Source of the DNA: Clusia tigrina
Taxonomy: Eukaryota; Arthropoda; Insecta; Diptera; Clusiidae
Assembly (NCBI GenBank): GCA_920105625.2
Contig: OV050030.1
Coordinates: 246,791,889 to 246,855,888, forward strand
Reading direction: 5' to 3'
Length of the DNA: 64,000 nt
The translations under genes and the position numbers were made by a program. The notes under the pieces are model-generated. The model searched no databases. It was not told the DNA's origin and was given only the letters and a program-made list of their open reading frames with translations. Positions 11,301 to 25,611 of the stretch are shown here, piece after piece (positions within the stretch are counted from its first letter, which is position 1; each line of letters starts with the position of its first letter).

Positions 11301-14270
11301 AATAAAGTACTCGAGCCTCTTGTCAAGTTAAGCTATCGCTCAAAGCTATGCTACACTTGAGTCCCAAATCAAACACTGATAAAACTTCAAATGGCCCTAA
11401 CTTCTATACGGTACGTCCTACACCTATCAAAGTTTGCAACATACAAATGCTTTTAACTTTTTACTGGAGCGTCATAAAACCTTGAAATTTTGTAACAATA
11501 AAGTACTCGAGCCTCTTGTCAAGTTAAGCTATCGCTCAAAGCTATGCTACACTTAAGTCCCAAATCAAACACTGATAAAACTTCAAATGGCCCTAACTTC
11601 TATACGGTGCATCCTATACCTATCAAAGTTTGCAACATACAAATGCTTGTAACTTTTTAATGGAGCGTCATAAAACCTTGAAATTTTGTAACAATAAAAT
11701 ACTCGTGCCTCTTGCCAATTTAAGATATCGCTCAATGCTATGCTACCCTTGAGTCCCAAATCAAACACTGATAAAAATTCAAACGGCCCTATTTTCTATA
11801 CGGTACGTCCTACATCTATCAAAGTTTGCAACATACAAATGCTTGTAACTTTTTACTAGAGCGTCATAAATCCTTGAAATTTGGTAACAATATAGTACTC
11901 GAGCCTCTTGTCAATTTAAGCTATCGCTCAAAGCTATGTTACCCTTGAGTCAGAATCAAACACTGATAAAACTTCAAATGGCCCTCACTCCTATACGGTA
12001 CGTCCTACAGCTATCAAAGTTTGCAATATACAAATGCTTGTAACTTTTTACTAAACCGTCATAAAACCTTGAAATTTTGTAACAATAAAGTACTCGAGCC
12101 TCTTGTCAAGTTAAGCTATCGCTCAAAGCTATGCTACCCTTGAGTCCCAAATCAAACACTGATAAAACTTCAAATGGCCCTAATTTCTATACGGTACGTC
12201 CTACGCCTATCAATGTTTGCAACATACAAATGCTTTTAGCTTCTTACTGGAGCGTCATAAAACAATGAAATTTTGTAACAATAAAGTACTCGAGCCTCTT
12301 GTCAATTTAAGCTATCGCTCAAAGCTATGCTACCCTTGGGTCTCATATCAAACACTGATAAAACTTCATATGGCCCTAACTTCTATAAGGTACGTCCTAC
12401 ACCTATCAAAGTTTGCAACATACAAATGCTTGTAACTTTTTACTGGAGCGTCATAAAACCTTGAAATTTTGTAACAATAAAGTACTCGAGCCTCTTGTCA
12501 AGTTAAGCTATCGCTCATTGCTATGTACTTGACTCCCAAATCAAACACTGATAAAACTTCAAATGGCCATAACTAATATAGGGTGCATCCTATACCTATC
12601 AAAGTTTGCAACATACAAATGCTTGTAACTTTTTACTGGAGCGTCATAAAACCTTGAAATTTTGTAACAATAAAGTAATCGAGCCTCTTGTCAATTTAAG
12701 CTATCGCTCAAAGCTATGCTACCCTTGAGTCCCAAATCAAACACTGATAAAACTTCAAATGGACCTAACTTCTATACGGTACGTCCTACACCAATCAAAG
12801 TCTGCAACATACAAATGCTTGTAACTTTTTACTGGAGCGTCATAAAACATTCAAATTTTGTAACAATAAAGTACTCGAGCCTCTTGTCAAGCTAAGCTAT
12901 CGCTCAAAGCTATGCTACACTTGAGTCCCAAATCAAACACTGATAAAACTTCAAGTGGCCCTAACTTCTATACGGTACGTCCTACACCTATCAAAGTTTG
13001 CAACTTACAAATACTTGTAACTTTTTACTGGAACGTCATAAAACCTTGAAATTTTGTAACAATAAAGTTCTCGAGCCTCTTGTCAATTTAAGCTATCGTT
13101 CAAAGCTATGCTACCCTTGAGTCACAAATCAAACACTGATAAAACTTCAAATGGACCTAACTTCTATACGGTGCATCCTATACCAATAAAAGTTTGCAAC
13201 ATACAAATGCTTGTAACTTTTTACTGGAGCGTCATAAAACCTTGAAATTTGTACCAATAAAGTAATCGAGCCTCTTGTCAATTTAAGCTATCGCTCAAAG
13301 CTATGCTACCCTTGAGTCCCAAATCAAATACTGATAAAACTTCAAATGGCCGTAACTTCTATACGGTACGTCCTACACCTATCAAAGTTTGCAACATACA
13401 AATGCTTGTAACTTTTTAATGGAGCGTCATAAAACCTTGAAATTTTGAAACAATAAAGTACTCGTGCCTCTTGCCAATTTAAGATATCGCTCAAAGCTAT
13501 GCTACCCTTGAGTCCCAAATCAACCACTGATAAAACTTCAAATGGCCCTAACTTCTATACGCTACGTCCTACACCTATCAAAGTTTGCAACTAACAAATG
13601 CTTGTAACTTTTTACTGGAGCGTCATAAAACCTTGAAATATTGTAACAATAAAGTACTCGAGCCTCTTGTCAATTTAAGCTATCGCTCAAAGCTATGCTA
13701 CCTTTGAGTCCCAAATCAAACACTGATAAAACTTCAAATGGCCCTAACTTCTATACGGTACGTCCTACACCTATCAAAGTTTGCAACATACAAATGCTTC
13801 TAACTTTTTACTGGAGCGTCATAAAACTTTGAAATTTTGTAACAATAAAGTACTCGAGCCTCTTGTCAATTTAAGCTATCGCTCAAAGCTATGTTACCCT
13901 TGAGTCAGAATCAAACACTGATAAAACTTCAAATGGCCCTCACTCCTATACGGTACGTCGTATAGCTATCAAAGTTTGCAATATACAAATGCTTGTAACT
14001 TTTTACTGAAGCGTCATAAAACCTTGAAATTTTGTAACAATAAAGTACTCGAGCCTCTTGTCAATTTAAGCTATCGCTCAAAGCTATGTTACCCTTGAGT
14101 CAGAATCAAACACTGATAAAACTTCAAATGGCCCTCACTCCTATACGGTACGTCCTACAGCTATCAAAGTTTGCAATATACAAATGCTTATAAATTTTTA
14201 CTGAAGCGTCATAAAACCTTGAAATTTTGTAACAATAAAGTACTCGAGCCTCTTGTCAAGTTAAGCTATC

Positions 14271-14292
14271 GCAAAAAACAATGCTATGCTTG
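14271..14292 (+). other. Clustered 17-bp replacement inside a monomer
   Basis: Between CTATCGC and TTGAGTCCC the usual 17 bases (TCAAAGCTATGCTACCC) are replaced by 17 different ones (AAAAAACAATGCTATGC) with no change in length. The AAAACAATG part resembles a variant that neighbouring monomers carry elsewhere in the unit (CATAAAACAATG). The same patch is at 25,231-25,252 in block copy 2. Confidence 0.8.
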
Positions 14293-14653
14293 AGTCCCAA
14301 ATCAAACACTGATAAAACTTCAAATGGCCCTAACTTCTATACGGTACGTCCTACACCTATCAATGTTTGCAACATACAAATGCTTGTAACTTTTTACTGG
14401 AGCGTCATAAAACAATGAAATTTTGTAACAATAAAGTACTCGAGCCTCTTGTCAATTTAAGTTATCGCTCAAAGCTATGCTACCCTTGAGTCCCAAATAA
14501 GGCACTGATAAAACTTCAAATGGCCCTAACTTCTATACTGTACGTCCTACACCTATCAAAGTTTGCAACATACAAATGCTTGTAACTTTTTACTGGAGCG
14601 TCATAACACCTTGAAATTTTGTAACAATAAAGTACTCGAGCCTCTTGTCAAGT

Positions 14654-17600
14654 TTAGCTATCGCTCAAAGCTATGCTACCCTTGAGTCCCAAATCAAACA
14701 CTGATAAAACTTCAAATGGCCCTAACTTCTATACGGTACGTCGTACACCTATCAATGTTTGCAACATACAAATGCTTTTAACTTTTTACTGGAGCGTCAT
14801 AAAACCTTGAAATTTTGTAACAATAAAGTACTCGAGCCTCTTGTCAAGTTAAGCTATCGCTCAAAGCTATGCTACACTTAAGTCCCAAATCAAACACTGA
14901 TAAAACTTCAAATGGTCCTAACTTCTATACGGTGCATCCTATACCTATCAAAGTTTGCAACATACAAATGCTTGTAACTTTTTAATGGAGCGTCATAAAA
15001 CCTTGAAATTTTGTAACAATAAAGTACTCGTACCTCTTGCCAATTTAAGATATCGCTCAATGCTATGCTACCCTTGAGTCCCAAATCAAACACTGATAAA
15101 ACTTCAAACGGCCCTATTTTCTATACGGTACGTCCTACACCTATCAAAGTTTGCAACATACAAATGCTTGTAACTTTTTACTAGAGCGTCATAAATCCTT
15201 GAAATTTGGTAACAATATAGTACTCGAGCCTCTTGTCAATTTAAGCTATTGCTCAAAGCTATGCTACCCTTGAGTCAGAATCAAACACTGATAAAACTTC
15301 AAATGGCCCTCACTCCTATACGGTACGTCCTACAGCTATCAAAGTTTGCAATATACAAATGCTTGTCACTTTCTACTGAACCGTCATAAAACCTTGAAAT
15401 TTTGTAACAATAAAGTACTCGAGCCTCTTGTCAAGTTAAGCTATCGCTCAAAGCTATGCTACCCTTGAGTCCCAAATCAAACACTGATAAAACTTCAAAT
15501 GGCCCTAATTTCTATACGGTACGTCCTACGCCTATCAATGTTTGCAACATACAAATGCTTTTAGCTTTTTACTGGAGCGTCATAAAACAATGAAATTTTG
15601 TAACAATAAAGTACTCGAGCCTCTTGTCAATTTAAGCTATCGCTCAAAGCTATGCTACCCTTGGGTCTCATATCAAACACTGATAAAACTTCATATGGAC
15701 CTAACTTCTATAAGGTACGTCCTACACCTATCAAAGTTTGCAACATACAAATGCTTGTCACTTTTTACTGGAGCGTCATAAAACCTTGAAATTTTGTAAC
15801 AATAAAGTACTCGAGCATCTTGTCAAGTTAAGCTATCGCTCAAAGCTATGCTACACTTGACTCCCAAATCAAACACTGATAAAACTTCAAATGGCCATAA
15901 CTAATATAGGGTGCATCCTATACCTATCAAAGTTTGCAACATACAAATGCTTGTAACTTTTTACTGGAGCGTCATAAAATCTTGAAATTTTGTAACAATA
16001 AAGTAATCGAGCCTCTTGTCAATTTAAGCTATCGCTCAAAGCTATGCTACCCTTGAGTCCCAAATCAAACACTGATAAAACTTCAAATGGACCTAACTTC
16101 TATGCGGTACGTCCTACACCTATCAAAGTTTGCAACATACAAATGCTTGTAACTTTTTACTGGAGCGTCATAAAACATTCAAATTTTGTAACAATAAAGT
16201 ACTCGAGCCTCTTGTCAAGCTAAGCTATCGCTCAAAGCTATGCTACACTTGAGTCCCAAATCAAACACTGATAAAACTTCAAATGGCCCTAACTTCTGTA
16301 CGGTACGTCCTACACCTATCAAAGTTTGCAACTTACAAATACTTGTAACTTTTTACTGGAACGTCATAAAACCTTGAAATTTTGTAACAATAAAGTTCTC
16401 GAGCCTCTTGTCAATTTAAGCTATCGTTCAAAGCTATGCTACCCTTGAGTCCCAAATCAAACACTGATAAAACTTCAAATGGACCTAACTTCTATACGGT
16501 GCATCCTATACCAATCAAAGTTTGCAACATACAAATGCTTGTAACTTTTTACTGGAGCGTCATAAAACCTTGAAATTTGTACCAATAAAGTAATCGAGCC
16601 TCTTGTCAATTTAAGCTATCGCTCAAAGCTATGCTACCCTTGAGTCCCAAATCAAATACTGATAAAACTTCAAATGGCCGTAACTTCTATACGGTACGTC
16701 CTACACCTATCAAAGTTTGCAACATACAAATGCTTGTAACTTTTTACTGGAGCGTCATAAAACCTTGAAATTTTGTAACAATAAAGTACTCGTGCCTCTT
16801 GCCAATTTAAGATATCGCTCAAAGCTATGCTACCCTTGAGTCCCAATCAACCACTGATAAAACTTCAAATGGCCCTAACTTCTATACGCTACGTCCTACA
16901 CCTATCAAAGTTTGCAACTAACAAATGCTTGTAACTTTTTACTGGAGCGTCATAAAACCTTGAAATATTGTAACAATAAAGTACTCGAGCCTCTTGTCAA
17001 TTTAAGCTATCGCTCAAAGCTATGCTACCTTTGAGTCCCAAATCAAACACTGATAAAACTTCAAATGGCCGTAACTTCTATACGGTACGTCCTACACCTA
17101 TCAAAGTTTGCAACATACAAATGCTTCTAACTTTTTACTGGAGCGTCATAAAACTTTGAAATTTTGTAACAATAAAGTACTCGAGCCTCTTGTCAATTTA
17201 AGCTATCGCTCAAACTATGCTACCCTTGGGTCTCAAATAAAACACTGATAAAACTTCATATGGCCCTAACTTCTATTAGGTACGTCCTACACCTATCAAA
17301 GTTTGCAACATACAAATGCTTGTAACTTTTTACTGGAGCGTCATAAAACCTTGAAATTTTGTAACAATAAAGTACTCGAGCCTCTTGTCAAGTTAAGCTA
17401 TCGCTCAAAGCTATGCTACCCTTGAGTCCCAAATCAAACACTGATAAAACTTCAAATGGCCCTAATTTATATACGGTACGTCCTACACCTATCAATGTTT
17501 GCAACATACAAATGCTTGTAACTTTTTACTGGAGCGTCATAAAACCTTGAAATTTTGTAACAATAAAGTACTCGAGCCTCTTGTCAATTCAAGCTATCGC

Positions 17601-20600
17601 TTAAAGCTATGTTACCCTTGAGTCAGAATCAAACACTGATAAAACTTCAAATGGCCCTCACTCCTCTACGGTACGTCATACAGCTATCAAAGTTTGCAAT
17701 ATACAAATGCTTGTAACTTTTTACTGAAGCGTCATAAAACCTTGAAATTTTGTAACAATAAAGTACTCGAGCCTCTTGTCAAGTTTAGCTATCGCTCAAA
17801 GCTATGCTACCCTTGAGTCCCAAATCAAACACTGATAAAACTTCAAATGGCCCTAACTTCTATACGGTACGTCGTACACCTATCAATGTTTGCAACATAC
17901 AAATGCTTGTAACTTTTTACTGGAGCGTCATAAAACCTTGAAATTTTGTAACAATAAAGTACTCGAGCCTCTTGTCAAGTTAAGCTATCGCTCAAAGCTA
18001 TGCTACACTTGACTCCCAAATCAAACACTGATAAAACTTCAAATGGCCATAACTAATATAGGGTGCATCCTATACCTATCAAAGTTTGCAACATACAAAT
18101 GCTTGTAACTTTTTACTGGAGCGTCATAAAACATTCAAATTTTGTAACAATAAAGTACTCGAGCCTCTTGTCAAGCTAAGCTATCGCTCAAAGCTATGCT
18201 ACACTTGAGTCCCAAATCAAACACTGATAAAACTTCAAATGGCCCTAACTTCTATACGGTACGTCCTACACCTATCAAAGTTTGCAACTTACAAATACTT
18301 GTAACTTTTTACTGGAACGTCATAAAACCTTGAAATTTTGTAACAATAAAGTTCTCGAGCCTCTTGTCAATTTAAGCTATCGTTCAAAGCTATGCTACCC
18401 TTGAGTCCCAAATCAAACACTGATAAAACTTCAAATGGACCTAACTTCTATACGGTGCATCCTATACCAATCAAAATTTTCAACATACAAATGCTTGTAA
18501 CTTTTTACTGGAGCGTCATAAAACCTTGAAATTTTGTAACAATAAAGTAATCGAGCCTCTTGTCAATTTAAGCTATCGCTCAAAGCTATGCTACCCTTGA
18601 GTCCCAAATCAAACACTGATAAAACTTCAAATGGACCTAACTTCTATGCGGTACGTCCTACACCTATCAAAGTTTGCAACATACAAATGCTTGTAACTTT
18701 TTACTGGAGCGTCATAAAACATTCAAATTTTGTAACAATAAAGTACTCGAGCCTCTTGTCAAGCTAAGCTATCGCTCAAAGCTATGCTACACTTGAGTCC
18801 CAAATCAAACACTGATAAAACTTCAAATGGCCCTAACTTCTATACGGTACGTCCTACACCTATCAAAGTTTGCAACTTACAAATACTTGTAACTTTTTAC
18901 TGGAACGTCATAAAACCTTGAAATTTTGTAACAATAAAGTTCTCAAGCCTCTTGTCAATTTAAGCTATCGTTCAAAGCTATGCTACCCTTGAGTCCCAAA
19001 TCAAACACTGATAAAACTTCAAATGGACCTAACTTCTATACGGTGCATCCTATACCAATCAAAATTTTCAACATACAAATGCTTGTAACTTTTTACTGGA
19101 GCGTCATAAAACCTTGAAATTTGTACCAATAAAGTAATCGAGTCTCTTGTCAATTTAAGCTATCGCTCAAAGCTATGCTACCCTTGAGTCCCAAATCAAA
19201 TACTGATAAAACTTCAAATGGCCGTAACTTCTATACGGTACGTCCTACACCTATCAAAGTTTGCAACATACAAATGCTTGTAACTTTTTAATGGAGCGTC
19301 ATAAAACCTTGAAATTTTGTAACAATAAAGTACTCGTGCCTCTTGCCAATTTAAGATATCGCTCAAAGCTATACTACCCTTGAGTCCCAAATCAACCACT
19401 GATAAAACTTCAAATGGCCCTAACTTCTATACGCTACGTCCTACACCTATCAAAGTTTGCAACTAACAAATGCTTGTAACTTTTTACTGGAGCGTCATAA
19501 AACCTTGAAATATTGTAACAATAAAGTACTCGAGCCTCTTGTCAATTTAAGCTATCGCTCAAAGCTATGCTACCTTTGAGTCCCAAATCAAACACTGATA
19601 AAACTTCAAATGGCCGTAACTTCTATACGGTACGTCCTACACCTATCAAAGTTTGCAACATACAAATGCTTCTAACTTTTTACTGGAGCGTCATAAAACT
19701 TTGAAATTTTGTAACAATAAAGTACTCGAGCCTCTTGTCAATTTAAGCTATCGCTCAAACTATGCTACCCTTGGGTCTCAAATAAAACACTGATAAAACT
19801 TCATATGGCCCTAACTTCTATTAGGTACGTCCTACACCTATCAAAGTTTGCAACATACAAATGCTTGTAACTTTTTACTGGAGCGTCATAAAACCTTGAA
19901 ATTTTGTAACAATAAAGTACTCGAGCCTCTTGTCAAGTTAAGCTATCGCTCAAAGCTATGCTACCCTTGAGTCCCAAATCAAACACTGATAAAACTTCAA
20001 ATGTCCCTAATTTATATACGGTACGTCCTACACCTATCAATGTTTGCAACATACAAATGCTTGTAACTTTTTACTGGAGCGTCATAAAACCTTGAAATTT
20101 TGTAACAATAAAGTACTCGAGCCTCTTGTCAATTCAAGCTATCGCTTAAAGCTATGTTACCCTTGAGTCAGAATCAAACACTGATAAAACTTCAAATGGC
20201 CCTCACTCCTCTACGGTACGTCATACAGCTATCAAAGTTTGCAATATACAAATGCTTGTAACTTTTTACTGAAGCGTCATAAAACCTTGAAATTTTGTAA
20301 CAATAAAGTACTCGAGCCTCTTGTCAAGTTTAGCTATCGCTCAAAGCTATGCTACCCTTGAGTCCCAAATCAAACACTGATAAAACTTCAAATGGCCCTA
20401 ACTTCTATACGGTACGTCGTACACCTATCAATGTTTGCAACATACAAATGCTTGTAACTTTTTACTGGAGCGTCATAACACCTTGAAATTTTGTAACAAT
20501 AAAGTACTCGAGCCTCTTGTCAATTTAAGCTATCGCTCAAAGCTATGCTACCCTTGGGTCTCAAATCAAACACTGATAAAACTTCATATGGCCCTAACTT

Positions 20601-23600
20601 CTATAAGTTACGTCCTACACCTATCAGAGTTTGCAACTTACAAATGCTTGTAACTTTTTACTGAACTGTCATAAAACCTTGAAATTTTGTAACAATAAAG
20701 TACTCGAGCCTCTTGTCAAGTTAAGCTATCGCTCAAAGCTATGCTACCCTTGAGTCCCAAATCAAACACTGATAAAACTTCAAATGGCCCTAATTTCTAT
20801 ACGGTACGTCCTACGCCTATCAATGTTTGCAACATACAAATGCTTTTAGGTTTTTACTGGAGCGTCATAAAACAATGAAATTTTGTAACAATAAAGTACT
20901 CGAGCCTCTTGTCAATTTAAGCTATCGCTCAAAGCTATGCTACCCTTGGGTCTCATATCAAAAACTGATAAAACTTCATATGGCCCTAACTTCTATAAGG
21001 TACGTCCTACACCTATCAAAGTTTGCAACATACAAATGCTTGTAACTTTTTACTGGAGCGTCATAAAACCTTGAAATTTTGTAACAATAAAGTACTCGAG
21101 CCTCTTGTCAAGTTAAGCTATCGCTCAAAGCTATGCTACACTTGACTCCCATATCAAACACTGATAAAACTTCAAATGGCCATAACTAATATAGGGTGCA
21201 TCCTATACCTATCAAAGTTTGCAACATACAAATGCTTGTAACTTTTTACTGGAGCGTCATAAAACCTTGAAATTTTGTAACAATAAAGTAATCGAGCCTC
21301 TTGTCAATTTAAGCTATCGCTCAAAGCTATGCTACCCTTGAGTCCCAAATCAAACACTGATAAAACTTCAAATGGACCTAACTTCTATACGGTACGTCCT
21401 ACACCTATCAAAGTTTGCAACTTACAAATGCTTGTAACTTTTTACTGGAGCGTCATAAAACATTCAAATTTTGTAACAATAAAGTACTCGAGCCTCTTGT
21501 CAAGCTAAGCTATCGCTCAAAGCTATGCTACACTTGAGTCCCAAATCAAACACTGATAAAACTTCAAATGGCCCTAACTTCTATACGGTACGTCCTACAC
21601 CTATCAAAGTTTGCAACATACAAATGCTTGTAACTTTTTACTGGAGCGTCATAAAACCTTGAAATTTTTACCAATAAAGTAATCGAGCCTCTTGTCAATT
21701 TAAGCTATCGCTCAAAGCTATGCTACCCTTGAGTCCCAAATCAAATACTGATAAAACTTCAAATGGCCGTAACTTCTATACGGTACGTCCTACACCTATC
21801 AAAGTTTGCAACATACAAATGCTTGTAACTTTTTAATGGAGCGTCATAAAACCTTGAAATTTTGTAACAATAAAGTACTCGTGCCTCTTGCCAATTTAAG
21901 ATATCGCTCAAAGCTATGCTACCCTTGAGTCCCAAATCAACCACTGATAAAATTTCAAATGGCCCTAACTTCTATACGCTACGTCCTACACCTATCAAAG
22001 TTTGCAACTAACAAATGCTTGTAACTTTTTACTGGAGCGTCATAAAAACTTGAAATATTGTAACAATAAAGTACTCGAGCCTCTTGTCAATTTAAGCTAT
22101 CGCTCAAAGCTATGCTACCTTTGAGTCCCAAATCAAACACTGATAAAACTTCAAATGGCCCTCACTCCTCTACGGTACGTCCTACAGCTATCAAAGTTTG
22201 CAATATACAAATGCTTGTAACTTTTTACTGAAGCGTCATAAAACCTTGAAATTTTGTAACAATAAAGTACTCGAGCCTCTTGTCAAGTTTAGCTATCGCT
22301 CAAAGCTATGCTACCCTTGAGTCCCAAATCAAACACTGATAAAACTTCAAATGGCCCTAACTTCTATACGGTACGTCGTACACCTATCAATGTTTGCAAC
22401 ATACAAATGCTTGTAACTTTTTACTGGAGCGTCATAACACCTTGAAATTTTGTAACAATAAAGTACTCGAGCCTCTTGTCAATTTAAGCTATCGCTCAAA
22501 GCTATGCTACCCTTGGGTCTCAAATCAAACACTGATAAAACTTCATATGGCCCTAACTTCTATAAGGTACGTCCTACACCTATCAAAGTTTGCAACATAC
22601 AAATGCTTGTAACTTTTTACTGGAGCGTCATAAAACCTTGAAATTTTGTAACAATAAAGTACTCGAGCCTCTTGTCAAGTTAAGCTATCGCTCAAAGCTA
22701 TGCTACACTTGAGTCCCAAATCAAACACTGATAAAACTTCAAATGGCCCTAACTTCTATACGGTACGTCCTACACCTATCAAAGTTTGCAACATACAAAT
22801 GCTTTTAACTTTTTACTGGAGCGTCATAAAACCTTGAAATTTTGTAACAATAAAGTACTCGAGCCTCTTGTCAAGTTAAGCTATCGCTCAAAGCTATGCT
22901 ACACTTAAGTCCCAAATCAAACACTGATAAAACTTCAAATGGCCCTAACTTCTATACGGTGCATCCTATACCTATCAAAGTTTGCAACATACAAATGCTT
23001 GTAACTTTTTAATGGAGCGTCATAAAACCTTGAAATTTTGTAACAATAAAATACTCGTGCCTCTTGCCAATTTAAGATATCGCTCAATGCTATGCTACCC
23101 TTGAGTCCCAAATCAAACACTGATAAAAATTCAAACGGCCCTATTTTCTATACGGTACGTCCTACATCTATCAAAGTTTGCAACATACAAATGCTTGTAA
23201 CTTTTTACTAGAGCGTCATAAATCCTTGAAATTTGGTAACAATATAGTACTCGAGCCTCTTGTCAATTTAAGCTATCGCTCAAAGCTATGTTACCCTTGA
23301 GTCAGAATCAAACACTGATAAAACTTCAAATGGCCCTCACTCCTATACGGTACGTCCTACAGCTATCAAAGTTTGCAATATACAAATGCTTGTAACTTTT
23401 TACTAAACCGTCATAAAACCTTGAAATTTTGTAACAATAAAGTACTCGAGCCTCTTGTCAAGTTAAGCTATCGCTCATTGCTATGTACTTGACTCCCAAA
23501 TCAAACACTGATAAAACTTCAAATGGCCATAACTAATATAGGGTGCATCCTATACCTATCAAAGTTTGCAACATACAAATGCTTGTAACTTTTTACTGGA

Positions 23601-25611
23601 GCGTCATAAAACCTTGAAATTTTGTAACAATAAAGTAATCGAGCCTCTTGTCAATTTAAGCTATCGCTCAAAGCTATGCTACCCTTGAGTCCCAAATCAA
23701 ACACTGATAAAACTTCAAATGGACCTAACTTCTATACGGTACGTCCTACACCAATCAAAGTCTGCAACATACAAATGCTTGTAACTTTTTACTGGAGCGT
23801 CATAAAACATTCAAATTTTGTAACAATAAAGTACTCGAGCCTCTTGTCAAGCTAAGCTATCGCTCAAAGCTATGCTACACTTGAGTCCCAAATCAAACAC
23901 TGATAAAACTTCAAGTGGCCCTAACTTCTATACGGTACGTCCTACACCTATCAAAGTTTGCAACTTACAAATACTTGTAACTTTTTACTGGAACGTCATA
24001 AAACCTTGAAATTTTGTAACAATAAAGTTCTCGAGCCTCTTGTCAATTTAAGCTATCGTTCAAAGCTATGCTACCCTTGAGTCACAAATCAAACACTGAT
24101 AAAACTTCAAATGGACCTAACTTCTATACGGTGCATCCTATACCAATAAAAGTTTGCAACATACAAATGCTTGTAACTTTTTACTGGAGCGTCATAAAAC
24201 CTTGAAATTTGTACCAATAAAGTAATCGAGCCTCTTGTCAATTTAAGCTATCGCTCAAAGCTATGCTACCCTTGAGTCCCAAATCAAATACTGATAAAAC
24301 TTCAAATGGCCGTAACTTCTATACGGTACGTCCTACACCTATCAAAGTTTGCAACATACAAATGCTTGTAACTTTTTAATGGAGCGTCATAAAACCTTGA
24401 AATTTTGAAACAATAAAGTACTCGTGCCTCTTGCCAATTTAAGATATCGCTCAAAGCTATGCTACCCTTGAGTCCCAAATCAACCACTGATAAAACTTCA
24501 AATGGCCCTAACTTCTATACGCTACGTCCTACACCTATCAAAGTTTGCAACTAACAAATGCTTGTAACTTTTTACTGGAGCGTCATAAAACCTTGAAATA
24601 TTGTAACAATAAAGTACTCGAGCCTCTTGTCAATTTAAGCTATCGCTCAAAGCTATGCTACCTTTGAGTCCCAAATCAAACACTGATAAAACTTCAAATG
24701 GCCCGAACCTCTATACGGTACGTCCTACACCTATCAAAGTTTGCAACATACAAATGCTTCTAACTTTTTACTGGAGCGTCATAAAACTTTGAAATTTTGT
24801 AACAATAAAGTACTCGAGCCTCTTGTCAATTTAAGCTATCGCTCAAAGCTATGTTACCCTTGAGTCAGAATCAAACACTGATAAAACTTCAAATGGCCCT
24901 CACTCCTATACGGTACGTCGTATAGCTATCAAAGTTTGCAATATACAAATGCTTGTAACTTTTTACTGAAGCGTCATAAAACCTTGAAATTTTGTAACAA
25001 TAAAGTACTCGAGCCTCTTGTCAATTTAAGCTATCGCTCAAAGCTATGTTACCCTTGAGTCAGAATCAAACACTGATAAAACTTCAAATGGCCCTCACTC
25101 CTATACGGTACGTCCTACAGCTATCAAAGTTTGCAATATACAAATGCTTATAAATTTTTACTGAAGCGTCATAAAACCTTGAAATTTTGTAACAATAAAG
25201 TACTCGAGCCTCTTGTCAAGTTAAGCTATCGCAAAAAACAATGCTATGCTTGAGTCCCAAATCAAACACTGATAAAACTTCAAATGGCCCTAACTTCTAT
25301 ACGGTACGTCCTACACCTATCAATGTTTGCAACATACAAATGCTTGTAACTTTTTACTGGAGCGTCATAAAACAATGAAATTTTGTAACAATAAAGTACT
25401 CGAGCCTCTTGTCAATTTAAGTTATCGCTCAAAGCTATGCTACCCTTGAGTCCCAAATAAGGCACTGATAAAACTTCAAATGGCCCTAACTTCTATACTG
25501 TACGTCCTACACCTATCAAAGTTTGCAACATACAAATGCTTGTAACTTTTTACTGGAGCGTCATAACACCTTGAAATTTTGTAACAATAAAGTACTCGAG
25601 CCTCTTGTCAA
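14654..25611 (+). repeat. 11.34-kb higher-order block, copy 2 (10.96 kb)
   Basis: Direct tandem copy of the preceding block in the same variant order. It differs by few substitutions, for example CTCCTCTACGG at about 22,165 against CTCCTATACGG at about 10,813, and GGCCCGAACC at about 24,702 against GGCCCTAACT at about 13,741. It lacks 392 bp, exactly two monomers, present in copy 1 at about 12,110-12,501; after that point the offset falls from 11,352 to 10,960. The match ends at CTCTTGTCAA near 25,611, the same monomer position at which copy 1 ends near 14,651. Confidence 0.88.
25231..25252 (+). other. Second copy of the clustered 17-bp replacement
   Basis: Same patch as at 14,271, displaced by 10,960 bp, consistent with inheritance through the 11.3-kb block duplication after the two-monomer loss. 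Confidence 0.8.

Larger units (their letters stand above)
3317..14653 (+). repeat. 11.34-kb higher-order block, copy 1
   Basis: About 58 monomers whose order of variants is repeated immediately downstream at offsets of 11,337, 11,335 and then 11,352 bp. The offset changes because of two 1-bp differences (near 5,505 and 5,737) and a net 17-bp deletion in this copy near 8,318. The edge lies in a stretch of about 37 bp: upstream of it this copy reads CTGAAGCGTCATAAAACC, while the next copy reads CTGGAGCGTCATAACACC. Internally it holds a nested duplication of about 2.5 kb (4.49-9.12 kb), a 588-bp triplet duplication, and repeated K and L cassettes (see those entries). Confidence 0.88.
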
